Assembly (NCBI GenBank): GCA_030581615.1
Contig: JAKTTT010000019.1
Location: 186,001-250,000, forward strand
Origin: Alloascoidea africana
Lineage: Eukaryota; Ascomycota; Alloascoideomycetes; Alloascoideales; Alloascoideaceae
Length of the DNA: 64,000 nucleotides
Direction of reading: 5' to 3'
Position numbers and translations under genes: made by a program. The notes under the pieces were generated by a model. That model did not search any database. It was not told the origin of the DNA and saw nothing but the letters and a program-made list of their open reading frames with translations. Positions 20,983-31,553 of the stretch are shown here, in pieces; within the stretch, counting starts at the first letter, position 1, and the number at the start of each line of letters is the position of its first letter.

Positions 20983-23051
20983 TTAATCTTCCTCTTCCTC
21001 TTCCTCTTCCTCTTCATTACCATCATCGCCTGTACTCTTGACGTTCCATTGGCATGAAATATCCCATCTACTACCAGGAGCACTCCTACTAATATACTTG
21101 ACAAATTTCAAAACTCCAGAATCTCGTAGAACCAACGTCATTCTGTTCCATGAAGCTTGGGATGTCAACAACACTGGATCATCCTCTTCTTCTTCTTCTT
21201 CATCCTTGTCCTTTGTATCGTTATTTTGTCCTGCCGCTGCGGCGGACCTTTTGCTCAGTGAAGATCGGTAAACTGCTGGATCATCATTCTCATCCTCATT
21301 CATCGCCATACATAACTCATATCCGCCCAATTCACCAGTTTCCCAACCTTCACTCGGTGTAGCCAAGAAGGTAGCCTCCAAGATCGCATCCAACATGTCA
21401 TTGTCATCATGTTTACCCTCGCCAGTTTCCGTCGTTGTTGCGAGACTAAAATCAAGACCCGGTCTAAAACGTCGAATAAGAATTTTATCCGATACGGGGA
21501 TGAGACCACTCACCAGTACAAGCCATTTTCTAAAAGCTGGAGATTTGAAAAAACAGGCCACTTCAGAAAGCGCTTTAACAGTGACATCGTCCTGTTCATC
21601 AAGAGTAAGAGATTCCAAATCGGGGAGCTCCAAGTTACCATTTCCAGATGTCTTTTCTTGTTCCTTTAATTTTTCCAACGCTTCAACCGATCGATCCTCT
21701 TTCCCCAAACCATCGATATACATGTATCTATATTTATGGGGTGGCACTGCAAGTTTCCAAGGATATACGACTTCTTCCGATGTTTGTGGGGTTCTTTTCG
21801 ATTCTGCTTTAAGTATTGCTCTTTTCAACTGTTTTGCATAGTCTTTATTTAACAAATTGTCAAGTTCCAACATTGAGGTTTCGGAAAATATGTTATTCAA
21901 ATGTTTGATTTGTTGTGTTGAAATTAAAACTGGATTTAAAAATTTGGATAGAATTTCCAATTCATCTGGAGATAACAACGATTCCTCTGGTTTGGCAAGT
22001 TCCAGTTCAGACTCCAATTTTGAAACTTGATCTTGTGGAATTTTGTTCAAAAACGGTTTTGGAAAATCAAAATGTTGAAGTTCTTTCGATTGAAGTTGTT
22101 GTAATGAACTTCTAGCCTCTGTTTCCTCCTGCTCTCCTTCAATAAATCCATCTTCACCCGGTTGAGGAATATGAAACCATCCCTGTATAGACATTCTATT
22201 TGTGTCGATATAAACCTCCTCAACATCATGGAAACTCACACCAGGTTGAACTGTGAAAAAGGCCAATTGGTTGAATGCTGGTGGACACACCAAAGTCCAA
22301 TCCGGCTTGGGGACATTTGGAATCATATTTGGATATAGTCTTAATGCACCTCCCCATCTAGTCTTCCATGGTTTATCTGGAGGAGGTAAATAAAGAATAT
22401 AGGAAATTCTTCTTGATCCAATGACATCGTCATGTGTTAACAAATGACATCCTTTCGAATACGTATTGATACTCATATCTTGTTTAACACCACTTAATTT
22501 TCCCGCTCCTGTAACAAATGTCATAAAATCCCGAAATTCTTGTGAATATAATGCTTGTCTTAATTTATAAATGTTTGGTAACAATTTCAATTCGGATTCA
22601 TCCAATCCGGATAAATTTGCCAAATCTCCAGTTTGGAAAACTTTATAAATATCGGTTTCCTTTTTCGTGAAATGGATATTTGCAAGAATCTCCTCTCTTA
22701 CATTTCTCAATAATGTATCGTCCATCAACTTTGGAATAACTCCATGTGGATATCTAACCATCCCCTGAAGTGTTAGTTTACGTTTACCCCCATGAACCAA
22801 GAACTTTGTAAAACTTACGGCTTGGATTCATTAATCTGTTTTTTCAACTCATCTTTATACCCATCAAACAACCCAGGATGGAAACAGTTTTTGATATTGT
22901 CAGGAACATGTCCCGCAGAGTTCTTTTTGGACATTTCGGAAACAACAGGCTCCTCTGCTGGTCTTTTAGAATGAATTGCTTCAGTGTCTTTATTAGCCGC
23001 CGCCGCTGATGGTGATGATGATGTGGCTGGAATTTGCACATCCGTAGTCAT
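20983..23051 (-). CDS. TPA1: 2-oxoglutarate/Fe(II) oxygenase Tpa1 (Ofd1 family)
   Basis: Prolyl 3-hydroxylase-type enzyme acting on ribosomal protein uS12 (Rps23); linked to translation termination and poly(A)-bound mRNPs. Exons 22819-23051 and 20983-22753, intron 22754-22818 (donor GTAAGT, branch ACTAAC, acceptor TTAG). The junction gives NESKP-YPHGV, and the 667-residue product compares with 644 in S. cerevisiae. Seen: the iron ligands in LLTHDDVIGSRR (HxD) and the distal His in SFHDVEEV, with the 2-oxoglutarate-binding Arg in RMSIQGW, at about 150-285. A second, degenerate oxygenase-like domain follows, then an acidic poly-Glu tail. A CAG only a few bases after the branch site is skipped in favour of the later TAG, which alone keeps the frame. 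Confidence 0.93.
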
Positions 23052-23426
23052 CTTGTTCCGGTCTATTTATTCAAACTCTCTTTTCTTTTTTGTCTTGTCT
23101 TGTCCTGACTCAATTGAATTAATAAAATTGATAAAATATGGGAATCGCTTGGAAAGAACTAAAAAGGGGCTGAAACAGTGAAAAAATTTTGAAATCTCAA
23201 GTTCGAACTGATTTTTTTTTGCGTAGTCAAGTGGTCCGATGCTTTTTTTTTCAAAAGTACTGCCGATGCTGCACACCCCGTAACCTACAAGAACTACGTC
23301 ACCCGGCCACATGCTTAGTCTTTATACTTGCACACCCCCTTGAGAAAACTGGAGGGGGGCGACCATTCTGCTGACTATCTGTTCGAACATCGGGTCGTCT
23401 GCCAGCCTACGGGTTAGCGGGTTTGG

Positions 23427-23434
23427 TTACCCGG
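23427..23434 (+). promoter_or_regulatory. Reb1-type octamer TTACCCGG upstream of TPA1
   Basis: Exact TTACCCGG, 376 bases upstream of the TPA1 start and directly next to the first hairpin. Confidence 0.45.
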
Positions 23435-23456
23435 CAGAGTATTTTTTTATACTCTG
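23435..23456. repeat. short perfect inverted repeat with T-rich loop
   Basis: CAGAGTAT and ATACTCTG are perfect inverted copies separated by six T. First of three consecutive hairpins. Confidence 0.85.
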
Positions 23457-23457
23457 G

Positions 23458-23586
23458 AGCCTTGATCAGTTTTTTTTTTTCACACGTCCATTTCTTTTTG
23501 AACGTGGATCAGCGCTGGGCTTGGATCCACATTCAAAAAGAAATGCATGTGTTAAAAGACTTTGCGAAAAAGAACAGATCAAGGCT
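23458..23586. repeat. long imperfect inverted repeat 1
   Basis: Inner arms 23481-23510 and 23524-23553 (30 bases each, 26 matching) around a 13-base loop. Outer arms add AGCCTTGATC and a T/A-rich stretch pairing with the sequence up to about 23586, with an unpaired bulge of about 12 bases on the right side. Total stem of roughly 50 paired bases. Confidence 0.85.
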
Positions 23587-23731
23587 GCTAATATTTGGGC
23601 TGAACCTTTTTTTGATTTTGAGCCATTTCCTTCAGCAGGAAGATCCTCAGGCACAAGTCTTGTTATGGGCGTTATGTTGCGGATCATGTGTTTCACGCAC
23701 ATATAATGGCCTCAACCAGGAAATACTTCGG

Positions 23732-23850
23732 ACACCTTTGTCTTGATCAGACATGAACACCATTGATTTGACATCTTCCTCGCTCATGACATCCAAGAAC
23801 GAGGAAGATGTCAAATAAATGGTGTTAATGTCTGATTAAGACAAAGGTAT
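23732..23850. repeat. long imperfect inverted repeat 2
   Basis: Arms 23732-23782 and 23800-23850 (51 bases each) match at 47 of 51 positions after reverse-complementing, around a 17-base loop. One of the four differences would still pair as G-U in RNA. Unrelated in sequence to inverted repeat 1, which lies 146 bases away. Confidence 0.92.
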
Positions 23851-25587
23851 CATTATTCCTAAAAGAAATTCCAATTAGAAGCCATTAGGAAAGTAGTTTT
23901 AAACGGTTGAAACCTTCATACATACAATCGCCAAAATTTGATGTTTTATGTATATATATGTATATATATTCCCCAAATCAAGCAGCTGTTAATAGAAAAT
24001 GTTGATTATAAACATTTGGAAGTATACCTTATATTTTAAACAAGTTTAAATAGTGACTGTTCTGGTGTAATGGGGGGAAAACTACATCTTTGGTTGTTTT
24101 CTACCTTTTAGAGCTTTTCACGATAATATCTATTTGAATTCAAACTCAAAGAATACTAATAATTATATGGAAATGTTCAGCTCAAAACTCTCTTTCTATG
24201 GATAACTTATCGGAAAATTCAAAATCGGTTTGTGACAAATTTTGGAAGCTAAATATCATCCTAGATTATAGAACTAACACTTAAAGAACAACCTATTCTG
24301 AATAATTGTACAACCTACTATCCAAATTTGTACCATTATATATCATTTTAAAGTAAAAACTTTGAGAAATCTTTTAATCTAATCAGCTTTCTTTTTAAAA
24401 GTGATGGATTGCTTTTTTTGCTGTTGTGTTTCCGACTCAAGTCGGTACTTTAAACGTTTTGAGATAGCGCCTATCTATGTGATGAAGCTGGATCTTAACA
24501 CAAGTTGGCCTGCCCTTTTTTCCCAAAATCAACACAATTTGAACGGTTAAGGCTTAACTGGTATTAAACTACGTATACTTATTCTTGTTTGATGCTAAGC
24601 CATGTATTTCTGGTATATTTATTGGGATTCCATGTTTTAGTACTATATGCAACACCCAGATCTTGTTTAAAGTCCCCAAATCTCTACCCTAAAGCTTTAG
24701 TGATTACATTTCTATTCAAAATGATAAGCAAATTTTTGGATCTCATATCCACTCTTTGATTGCAGTTCACAGTGGCGTGAACCAGTGGAAAATCAAACAA
24801 ATCATTCAGGTACCGGTTGTAATATGGTGAGGTTGCCCGGTATTATTGAGCGAGGGGGCGCGACGACGGGACATGCAGGTTGGTACAAGTCACAGGCTTC
24901 CTTTCACTTTTTTGTTCCCGCTGAATTGTAAACATCCATACACCAACCCCCTCCCCTTATGCAAGAATTATGTATTGCGACTGACCTGTCTTTCTGTTTC
25001 TGATAACGATTATGATGTCCTTTTTGTTATGTAATTCGTTGAATAGTCTCTGACAATTGTGCTTTTATACATAGTCTTTGTGAAGAGCATACGCAGCTTG
25101 GGATTAGCCCATGATTCAGAACGTTCACATTGCTTAGACAATTGAGAATGGATACAGTTGGTCTCAATCAATTAACTGGAAAAACTCCTTTTGTACAAGT
25201 CTAGATTCAACCAGATCTACTCGAGAAAAAACTGAAATTAGTTAAAGCAAAGAAAATCAGAGATTCCTTTCTAATTTTTAATGCAAATAAAAGTATATAC
25301 GTGTACCGTCCATAGATATCAGACCAAAAAAATGGGATATGAGAATGAAGACGAAGTAGAAAGGAGTACTTTTTCAATTACCACAAAACAAAACAAAACA
25401 GAAGCAAATTCAATGAAAAAAATCAGATCAAATCAAATCAAAGCAAATCAGAGCAGACCAAATAAAACCATATTATTATTAATGCGAAAATTTTCCAAAT
25501 AAAAAGAAAAAGAAAAAGAAAAAAAAAGGGTAACAAAAGTAGTTCAGTTTTCTCCTCATTTTTTTTGATCAACTCTTGTTATCAGTG

Positions 25588-28500
25588 TCATAATATAGGA
25601 TACATTCCATATCCATGTCCAAATAGATTATATTTGGATTCATCATTTTCCAAACCGTTAGAACCATTGTTAACTCCTCTTGAATTTACACTTCCATGAA
25701 GTGAAACGTTAACAATACCATCATTTTTCGTATTTAAAAAGCTTGGATACCCCATTACCATTGATTTATCGTGATTACCAACCCCATTGAAATTAGTGTT
25801 CATCTTTGTCTCCCATAAATTATTATAACCATTGTGCCGATCCGAACCTGGTGGACAATCCGATGCCTGTTTCATATTCGGAACCAGAGTGTTATTCGCA
25901 TAGCTATAACTGAACGTATCCAAAGCTCTTGTCTCACCCTCGTTAACAAACCCATTACTCATGGACTGACCTAGATTGAATCCAGAAGTGTTTTCAAAAG
26001 ATGGGAAAAGCCAATGGTTGAACTCAAGCAAAGAATTGAGATTTGTGTTTGAACTGGAATTGGAGTTGGAGTTCAAGGGATACTCATTTGTCTTTATGCT
26101 TATAGAACCTCGTCCATTTCTATGCGACGTGTCTAACCTATTGGGAATAGGAACAGCATGTTGAATTTCTTTGCCTCTCCTTCTGTCGTTATTGTCGGCC
26201 CGAAACCCTTGTTGTGAACCTTGAACATCTCCCTTTTCCGTGAAATCATTCCCTATCTTTCGGGATGCATTTAGCCTATGTGCTTCTCCAGGATTCGATT
26301 TATTATTGGTGCCAGACACGTTTGATTTCAACCTCGTGCTCTCCTGATGAAGTTTACTGTACTCATGAGTTGTAACAACCGAAGCATGTTTTTGATTTTG
26401 AACAACTCCCATTGTACAAGCTTGTTGTGATGTTTTTTGATCACTTGTGTGTAGAAACTCCAAATACTCATCTGTAGTTATTATTGAACCATCTTCATAG
26501 TTAGAATTCTCAACCAATGTGTTAAAAGTGCAAAGTCCTTTACACCGTTCTTTCTCATTATTCAACCTTGTAAAATGTAGACTTGAATTTCGACAAGCTG
26601 ATTTTAACTCCAAACTCGAATCGACAACAGAGCAGGAGGCGCATATGGGGAAAAGCTCCTTTCTTCCATTATTCTCCTGATCTTGCTCCATGGCAATTCT
26701 TATATGGAAATGATGAGGTGATTGGGTGAAAAACTTTGCATCCAGAATGCTCTTAAACATATTGTTCAAAATATCGGAATACCTACCGGCAGTGGAATCA
26801 ACCGTTGAGTAAATTTCAAGAATCCGAATCGCCGTTTTCAAACTGTAGACCAGTAAATGGGACCTATCACCATAACTTTTTCTTCGAGTGCTACGACCCT
26901 CAGTCTTTAACTTTTCATTTCTTGTGCATTGGTCCAATAGTTGCATACCCAACACGAGCCCAGCATCAAAGATAAAATCATAAATCTCATATTGATTAAG
27001 GGGTTGCTCATCACACAACATGAATATCTCAACCAGTCTGATTGCGAGGATCGACGACTTGACGCAAGCCGTCACAAACTCATCGAATTTGATCCGATCG
27101 GATTTCTCTTCTGGATCATCCTCATCCTCATCCTCGATAGAATCGCTTTCCGTTGGCATTTCATCTTTTTCTTTTGGAACGATCGAAAGTGAAACAACAT
27201 GCATGAAAAATGGTCTGCATAGCAGAATTATGGCGTGAAGGTGGGTAAGGTGTAGGAATAACAATGATTGTTTCTGCTTCAAACTAAGATTCAAATCTGG
27301 TTCCTTCCTATCAGATCGGCCATTATTAAGATTAATATTATTGTTCACATGTTCGTCCTGGTCCTGGTGATCATCAGCATCCAGCTGCTCATCATCAAAG
27401 CTTCTGAATAAAACCACAATTTCAAGCTCTGCGGGTAGTTCCAAGATCCAGCTTTTCAATTTCGCAGCGAGCTCTTTAGCCTCTAGGCTTGTGATTCTTT
27501 CACTTGTGTAAACGACTTTCAGAATTTCCCCCAGAATTTGACATACTTTTACTGTATAGATCTGAACGAGATTTTCAAACTCATCACCAGGAGTTGTTGT
27601 TTCCAAATCTCTACTGGTGTGGACGCTAGCTGTGGTCGTTGTTGTCGCAGAGAATGGTGACATTGCATCATGATTGTTTGTGTTTGATTCTAGACAATCA
27701 CATACGCAAGAATAAGGTGAACATGAAGAGGTGGCGGAGCAAGGAGAAGAAGACCCACATTTGGGAGAAGGCATTGTTGTTTTGTCCTTAATGTCAAGAG
27801 TCAAACCTGCATTGGTATTGACTCTTCGTCTTTGGACATAATCGTCTATTCCTTGCTTATAATCATCCCAATCTTTGTCTTGAATTCCCAGTGATCGGCC
27901 CATATAGGACGAACAAATCCGATCGTTAACATATAGAGCATTCCACATCCGTCGTCGTAAAGTACGTTCCCGTGCACCAAAACTTTCATTGACGTATCTT
28001 CGGCTTAGGCCAAGAGCAAGAGCGTAACGGACGGCAATCCCAAGGTTTACCCACGAGGCATTTCGCCTTGTTGTCATTTGATAGTATACAAAGATGAGAA
28101 AGTATGCTTGGACTGTCCATAGTTCGCCATTCTCACATTCAGAATTCAGGATCTTCAATCCTTTTTGGAAAAATTCAACGTTTAGGACCTTTAACTCGGA
28201 TACCAGAAATTCACAATGGACAGGGTCTGAGAGTTGAAACACCTGTAACCTGTTCTGAGCCAATTGTGATTTTGCATAGGTAGCACCAATGGCCATTGCG
28301 AGATAGAGCAAACACAAGGAATTGTTGTTTGCAGCCATTGGGTTTCTGTATATAGAGCGGACCTGGTGATAGAAATCAGGCATGTCGAATATTCCGATGG
28401 AGGCCGAATTTAGATGTGTTCTGAATTCCGAGATTAAAAAGTCAGCAATTTCTTGAGAAGGTAATAGAGTATTTGGGATCCTTTGGCCCTTGGCATCCGT

Positions 28501-29318
28501 TCCCAGTTTGGTTAGACTCCTTGTTCTTGGTGAGCAATTTAAATTTCGGGATGAAGTTGAAGTTGGTAATGCATCAACAATGCAAAATTGCTGTGGATCC
28601 TGGGTGAAAGCACTCTTCCCAAGTTTTGCTGTGAAAATTCTTCGAGTTTGTGCCAGTAATGAGAGGGCACTGCTCTCTCCCAGATATCGTAAATGGCCAC
28701 CTTTATCATACAACAGTCTTGTATTTTCACCGGAACCTTGCTGCTGTACATTGTCGCTTTCACTTTTCCGCTTCTGCATTGTTGGCAAATTCTCTTGAGG
28801 AGCAAGATCGGACAGAGAATTGAGGGTTTTGGACTTTGTGGATATGGGGAAGGAAAGTAGAGGTTGTAGACTTGGGGGGATATAGCTCTCTCCAGCACCG
28901 CATCCAGCAGCAGTATTGCAAAGCTTTGAGTTTATATAAGACGAATCCAGGGGAGGATGTGCCAATCTTTTGTCGAACCCAGTGTAGACACACTCAAAGC
29001 CTTTATTCTCACAAAGTAGGCATGGGTGCTTTCCATCGCACTGGCAAGAGGGAGGAAAGGTTTTAAAGTTAGAAAATCTTGCAAATTCATTGTTCCAGTT
29101 TCAGGATACAATTAGCCTTATCTCACTTTTTGCTTCCGGCGCTTGCAAGTATCGCAGGCTCTGGCTATGCGCTTTCTCTTCTCGTCAGGCACCACCCGCC
29201 GCTTCTTGGGATAGACAGCCGCATCGGCAGTGCCAGCGGCAGGGCCAGCGGCAGCGGGCGGTCTCTTCACACAGGCCTGGGACTCCAGCTTCATCGTTCT
29301 GCTGAGGACCACCACCAC
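25588..29318 (-). CDS. Zn2Cys6 fungal transcription factor
   Basis: Fungal binuclear-zinc-cluster regulator. Exons 29127-29318 and 25588-29040, intron 29041-29126 (donor GTGAGA, branch TTCTAAC, acceptor CCAG). The intron cuts the zinc cluster between KRRKQK and CDGKHP; splicing yields exactly C-x2-C-x6-C-x5-C-x2-C-x6-C, so the splice is certain. Product 1214 residues. A fungal-specific TF domain follows (about 250-430; YFLIFVYYQMTTRRNASWVNLGIAVRYALALGLSRR and RRRMWNALYVNDR). The long C-terminal third is Asn/Ser-rich and probably disordered. Start: Met at 29318, or the in-frame Met at 29294 (MKLESQ). Exon 1 is markedly GC-rich, part of an island shared with the sirtuin gene. The target pathway cannot be named from sequence. 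Confidence 0.9.
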
Positions 29319-29930
29319 ATCGACAGAGTGGTGGTGTGGTGAGCGGCAAGAGAAAGAGTATTTATGAACCGAGGCGGCAGATCGCTGTCCGTGCGCTATC
29401 CGATCAAATCTGATAAGCTGCGGCCGGGTATCTGCTACCCGACATCCACCCGCGCACGCACCCCCTGTAAGGTGCGCCGGGGGCCGCGCGCACTTAGACT
29501 ACCAAGGTGCGCCGGGGGTGTGCGCGGCCCGCGGCACGAACGAGCGGCCAATCACAGGCTCCAGCGCCACCGGCAGCCACTGCGCCGCGTCGCCAGCAAA
29601 CACCCAGCCGCCCGCAGCCTCGATCTGCAGCCGCGCCTGCGGGCCCACGTCCGTGTTGAAGACCGCGACCCGCCCGCCGCGCGCACGGACCCGGTCCACG
29701 TACCCGGCCGCGGGCCACACCGAGCAGGATGTGCCGACGACCAGCACGAGGTCGACCGGCCCACGTGACTCGAGAAACGCGTCGGCGCGGTCCATCGTGC
29801 GCAGCGGCAGAGGCTCGCCGTACCACACGACGCCCGGCCGCAGCAGCCCGCCGCACTCGGGGCACCGGGGCAGGTCCGGGTCCGCGACCTGCTCCAGCGG
29901 GGCCTCTTCTTCTTCATCATCATCATCACC
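29150..29930. other. GC-rich island across two genes
   Basis: Composition rises to about 65-75% GC from exon 1 of the Zn2Cys6 gene, across the intergenic gap, through the 3' half of the sirtuin gene. On both sides it returns to the AT-rich background. Includes a CGGGTA-TCTGC-TACCCG hairpin near 29426-29442. Confidence 0.7.
29469..29518. repeat. 15-bp direct repeat around the sirtuin stop codon
   Basis: AAGGTGCGCCGGGGG occurs at 29469-29483 and 29504-29518. The second copy codes the last residues of the sirtuin, the first lies just past its stop. Looks like a local tandem duplication. Confidence 0.85.
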
Positions 29931-30794
29931 ATCTTGTTCTGGCTCTTGTTCTGCTGCTGGGCGGTGGATTCGCTCGTTCGCCAGCGCCGGCACCAGCGGC
30001 TCGGAAAAGTCGTTCTCAATCGTCGTGTTGCAAAAGAACTCGGTGCACTTCATGCTGAAGAGGTCCCCGTGGAGGTGCAACAACGCCTCCTCCGGGTGCC
30101 TGGCCCTCGTGCTCAGCCCATCCACGTTCTGCGTCAGGGTCAAAAAGCCCACGTCCTGGTCCTCTTCGGGTCTCGAGAACCGTTTTCGATCTTGATATCG
30201 TCTGGCCAATTCCGCTAGGGCGTAGTGTCCTACATTCGGCTGAGCCCTAAGAGCCTGCGTTCTCCTGTCGGCGTAAAACTGCCAGACAAGGCCCGGATTC
30301 AGCCTGAAGGCCTCTGGCGTGGCAATGTCCGCGGCGTCGTAGTTCTTCCACAATCCGTTTGATCCGCGAAACGTGGGCAGCCCTGAGGACGCAGACAGTC
30401 CAGCCCCTACAAGTGCAAGCACCTTCTTGCAAGAAAAAAGGTATGATTGAAAGCTTTCCAGGTCCGAAGAGTTCGATATCATCGTCTGTGTGGGATGGCG
30501 GGGTACACGAAGTCTCGTTATTCGTCGTCTACGTTTATATCCGTTCCGGCTGATTTCATCCTCATCCATACTGTTTGTACTATCATCATCGCTCGAGTCT
30601 TCATCTTCGGAAAAACTTTTAATAGAGATGCTATCATCACTGTCAATGTCATCCTCTTGTAAGATACTCCTCTGGGGTTGTGGGTGGCGATGGTTCTCTG
30701 CCAAGTCCTCCTCCTCCGAGATGGATTCACTGAGACAGCTTTGCATTTTCTCTTTGATCGAGAGAGTCGTGTGTGGTTGGTTGGTCTCCGACAT
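29499..30794 (-). CDS. class III (SIRT5-type) sirtuin
   Basis: NAD-dependent protein deacylase. Seen: 431 residues; NAD loop GAGLSASSGLPTFRG (about 130), TQNVDGL, catalytic His in LHGDLFSM, zinc Cys pairs in MKCTEFFC and PRCPECGG, then GVVWYGEPLP and VVGTSCSVWPAAG. WQFYADRR supplies the Tyr-x-x-Arg pair that in SIRT5 and CobB reads acidic acyl groups, so desuccinylase/demalonylase activity is likely. The S. cerevisiae sirtuins (Sir2, Hst1-4) belong to other classes. A 120-residue Asp/Glu/Ser-rich extension precedes the core and an acidic insert (DGDDDDEEEE) sits between the zinc pairs. No clear mitochondrial presequence. The 3' half is extremely GC-rich (about 75% in 29521-29580) against a 40% background, and a 15-base direct repeat brackets the stop. 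Lateral transfer is possible, but the GC island continues into the next gene. Confidence 0.9.
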   Translation of the reverse strand: MSETNQPHTTLSIKEKMQSCLSESISEEEDLAENHRHPQPQRSILQEDDIDSDDSISIKSFSEDEDSSDDDSTNSMDEDEISRNGYKRRRRITRLRVPRHPTQTMISNSSDLESFQSYLFSCKKVLALVGAGLSASSGLPTFRGSNGLWKNYDAADIATPEAFRLNPGLVWQFYADRRTQALRAQPNVGHYALAELARRYQDRKRFSRPEEDQDVGFLTLTQNVDGLSTRARHPEEALLHLHGDLFSMKCTEFFCNTTIENDFSEPLVPALANERIHRPAAEQEPEQDGDDDDEEEEAPLEQVADPDLPRCPECGGLLRPGVVWYGEPLPLRTMDRADAFLESRGPVDLVLVVGTSCSVWPAAGYVDRVRARGGRVAVFNTDVGPQARLQIEAAGGWVFAGDAAQWLPVALEPVIGRSFVPRAAHTPGAPW

Positions 30795-31553
30795 TTTGCG
30801 ATAATAACCGTTATCAAAAGTAGGAAAGTTATCTTCTTTTCTTTATGTAGATAAAAAAACTGGCTTAATGTAAGAATGTGGGTAAATAGAGGTACGGTCC
30901 TGGAGTTACTTAGACACACTATTCTTGCCTTATACGTACACCACCACCAGATAAGAGATAGCAGCACCACACGTCAAAGAAGAGCTAATTTCAAAAATTC
31001 ATAGATTTGTCAAAGGCTTTCCATACAATAAATAATTGAAAAGTTTTATATCTTATCTACCATTATCCAAAAATATAAACAAAAATCTTATTCACCACCA
31101 GTAGATACTTTTTCAAACCAATTCGAGATTTCCCAATCTATAGATTATAATAGCTTGACTCACTTTTTGACAAGGACGTAGTAGATACCCGAAACATGTG
31201 AATTCAACAAAGTGGGCTTTAAACAAATTCTTTTCTCATTCATTCATCCGTATGATCATCCTGGTTACCATTGGAAGGGGACTTTTTCTTCTAAAATAGC
31301 CTGAGAGTTTTTGCCTTTTTTGAAGGAAAAACAAAAGAAAAAAAATAATTATCCTACATGATTGTGGTTCTGAGACTCTGAAAACGCAATACTTGTCTAT
31401 TTTCACATCTTGGCTTTCATTCCATTAGGAACAAAGTTGCTATACCAACACACAATATTTTTTTTTTCTTTTTTGGTTTCCGTTGTCGGTTGTTCCTGAA
31501 TGGCTTGATTTCTCACTGTTCTTTTATTTCATTAACGAGATACTGTGTACTAA
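30795..31553. other. intergenic region, sirtuin promoter to RRP7 3' end
   Basis: 760 bases of AT-rich DNA between two minus-strand genes. Holds T runs near 31460 and no recognised motif. No gene seen. Confidence 0.6.

Larger units (their letters stand above)
23052..25587. other. intergenic region, TPA1 promoter to Zn2Cys6 3' end
   Basis: 2.5 kb. TPA1-proximal: GC-richer promoter with a Reb1-type octamer (23427), then a run of three hairpins (23435-23850). From about 23860 to 25580 it is AT-rich with one GC-rich patch near 24820-24890. Frames of 78-107 codons at 23423-23746 lie within the hairpins and are not convincing genes. No tRNA is seen. Confidence 0.55.

Noticed and set aside
23423-23746. 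Frames of 107 (plus) and 78 (minus) codons in the hairpin region
   Set aside because: They coincide with the inverted repeats on both strands and have no family resemblance.
23732-23850. Inverted repeat 2 as a transposon (MITE) with terminal repeats
   Set aside because: The arms meet around a 17-base loop, with no interior, and I see no target-site duplication; kept as a hairpin rather than a mobile element.
24425-24450. TTTCCGACTC resembling a point-centromere CDEIII core
   Set aside because: Only part of the core matches, and no CDEI or 80-base AT-rich CDEII lies beside it.
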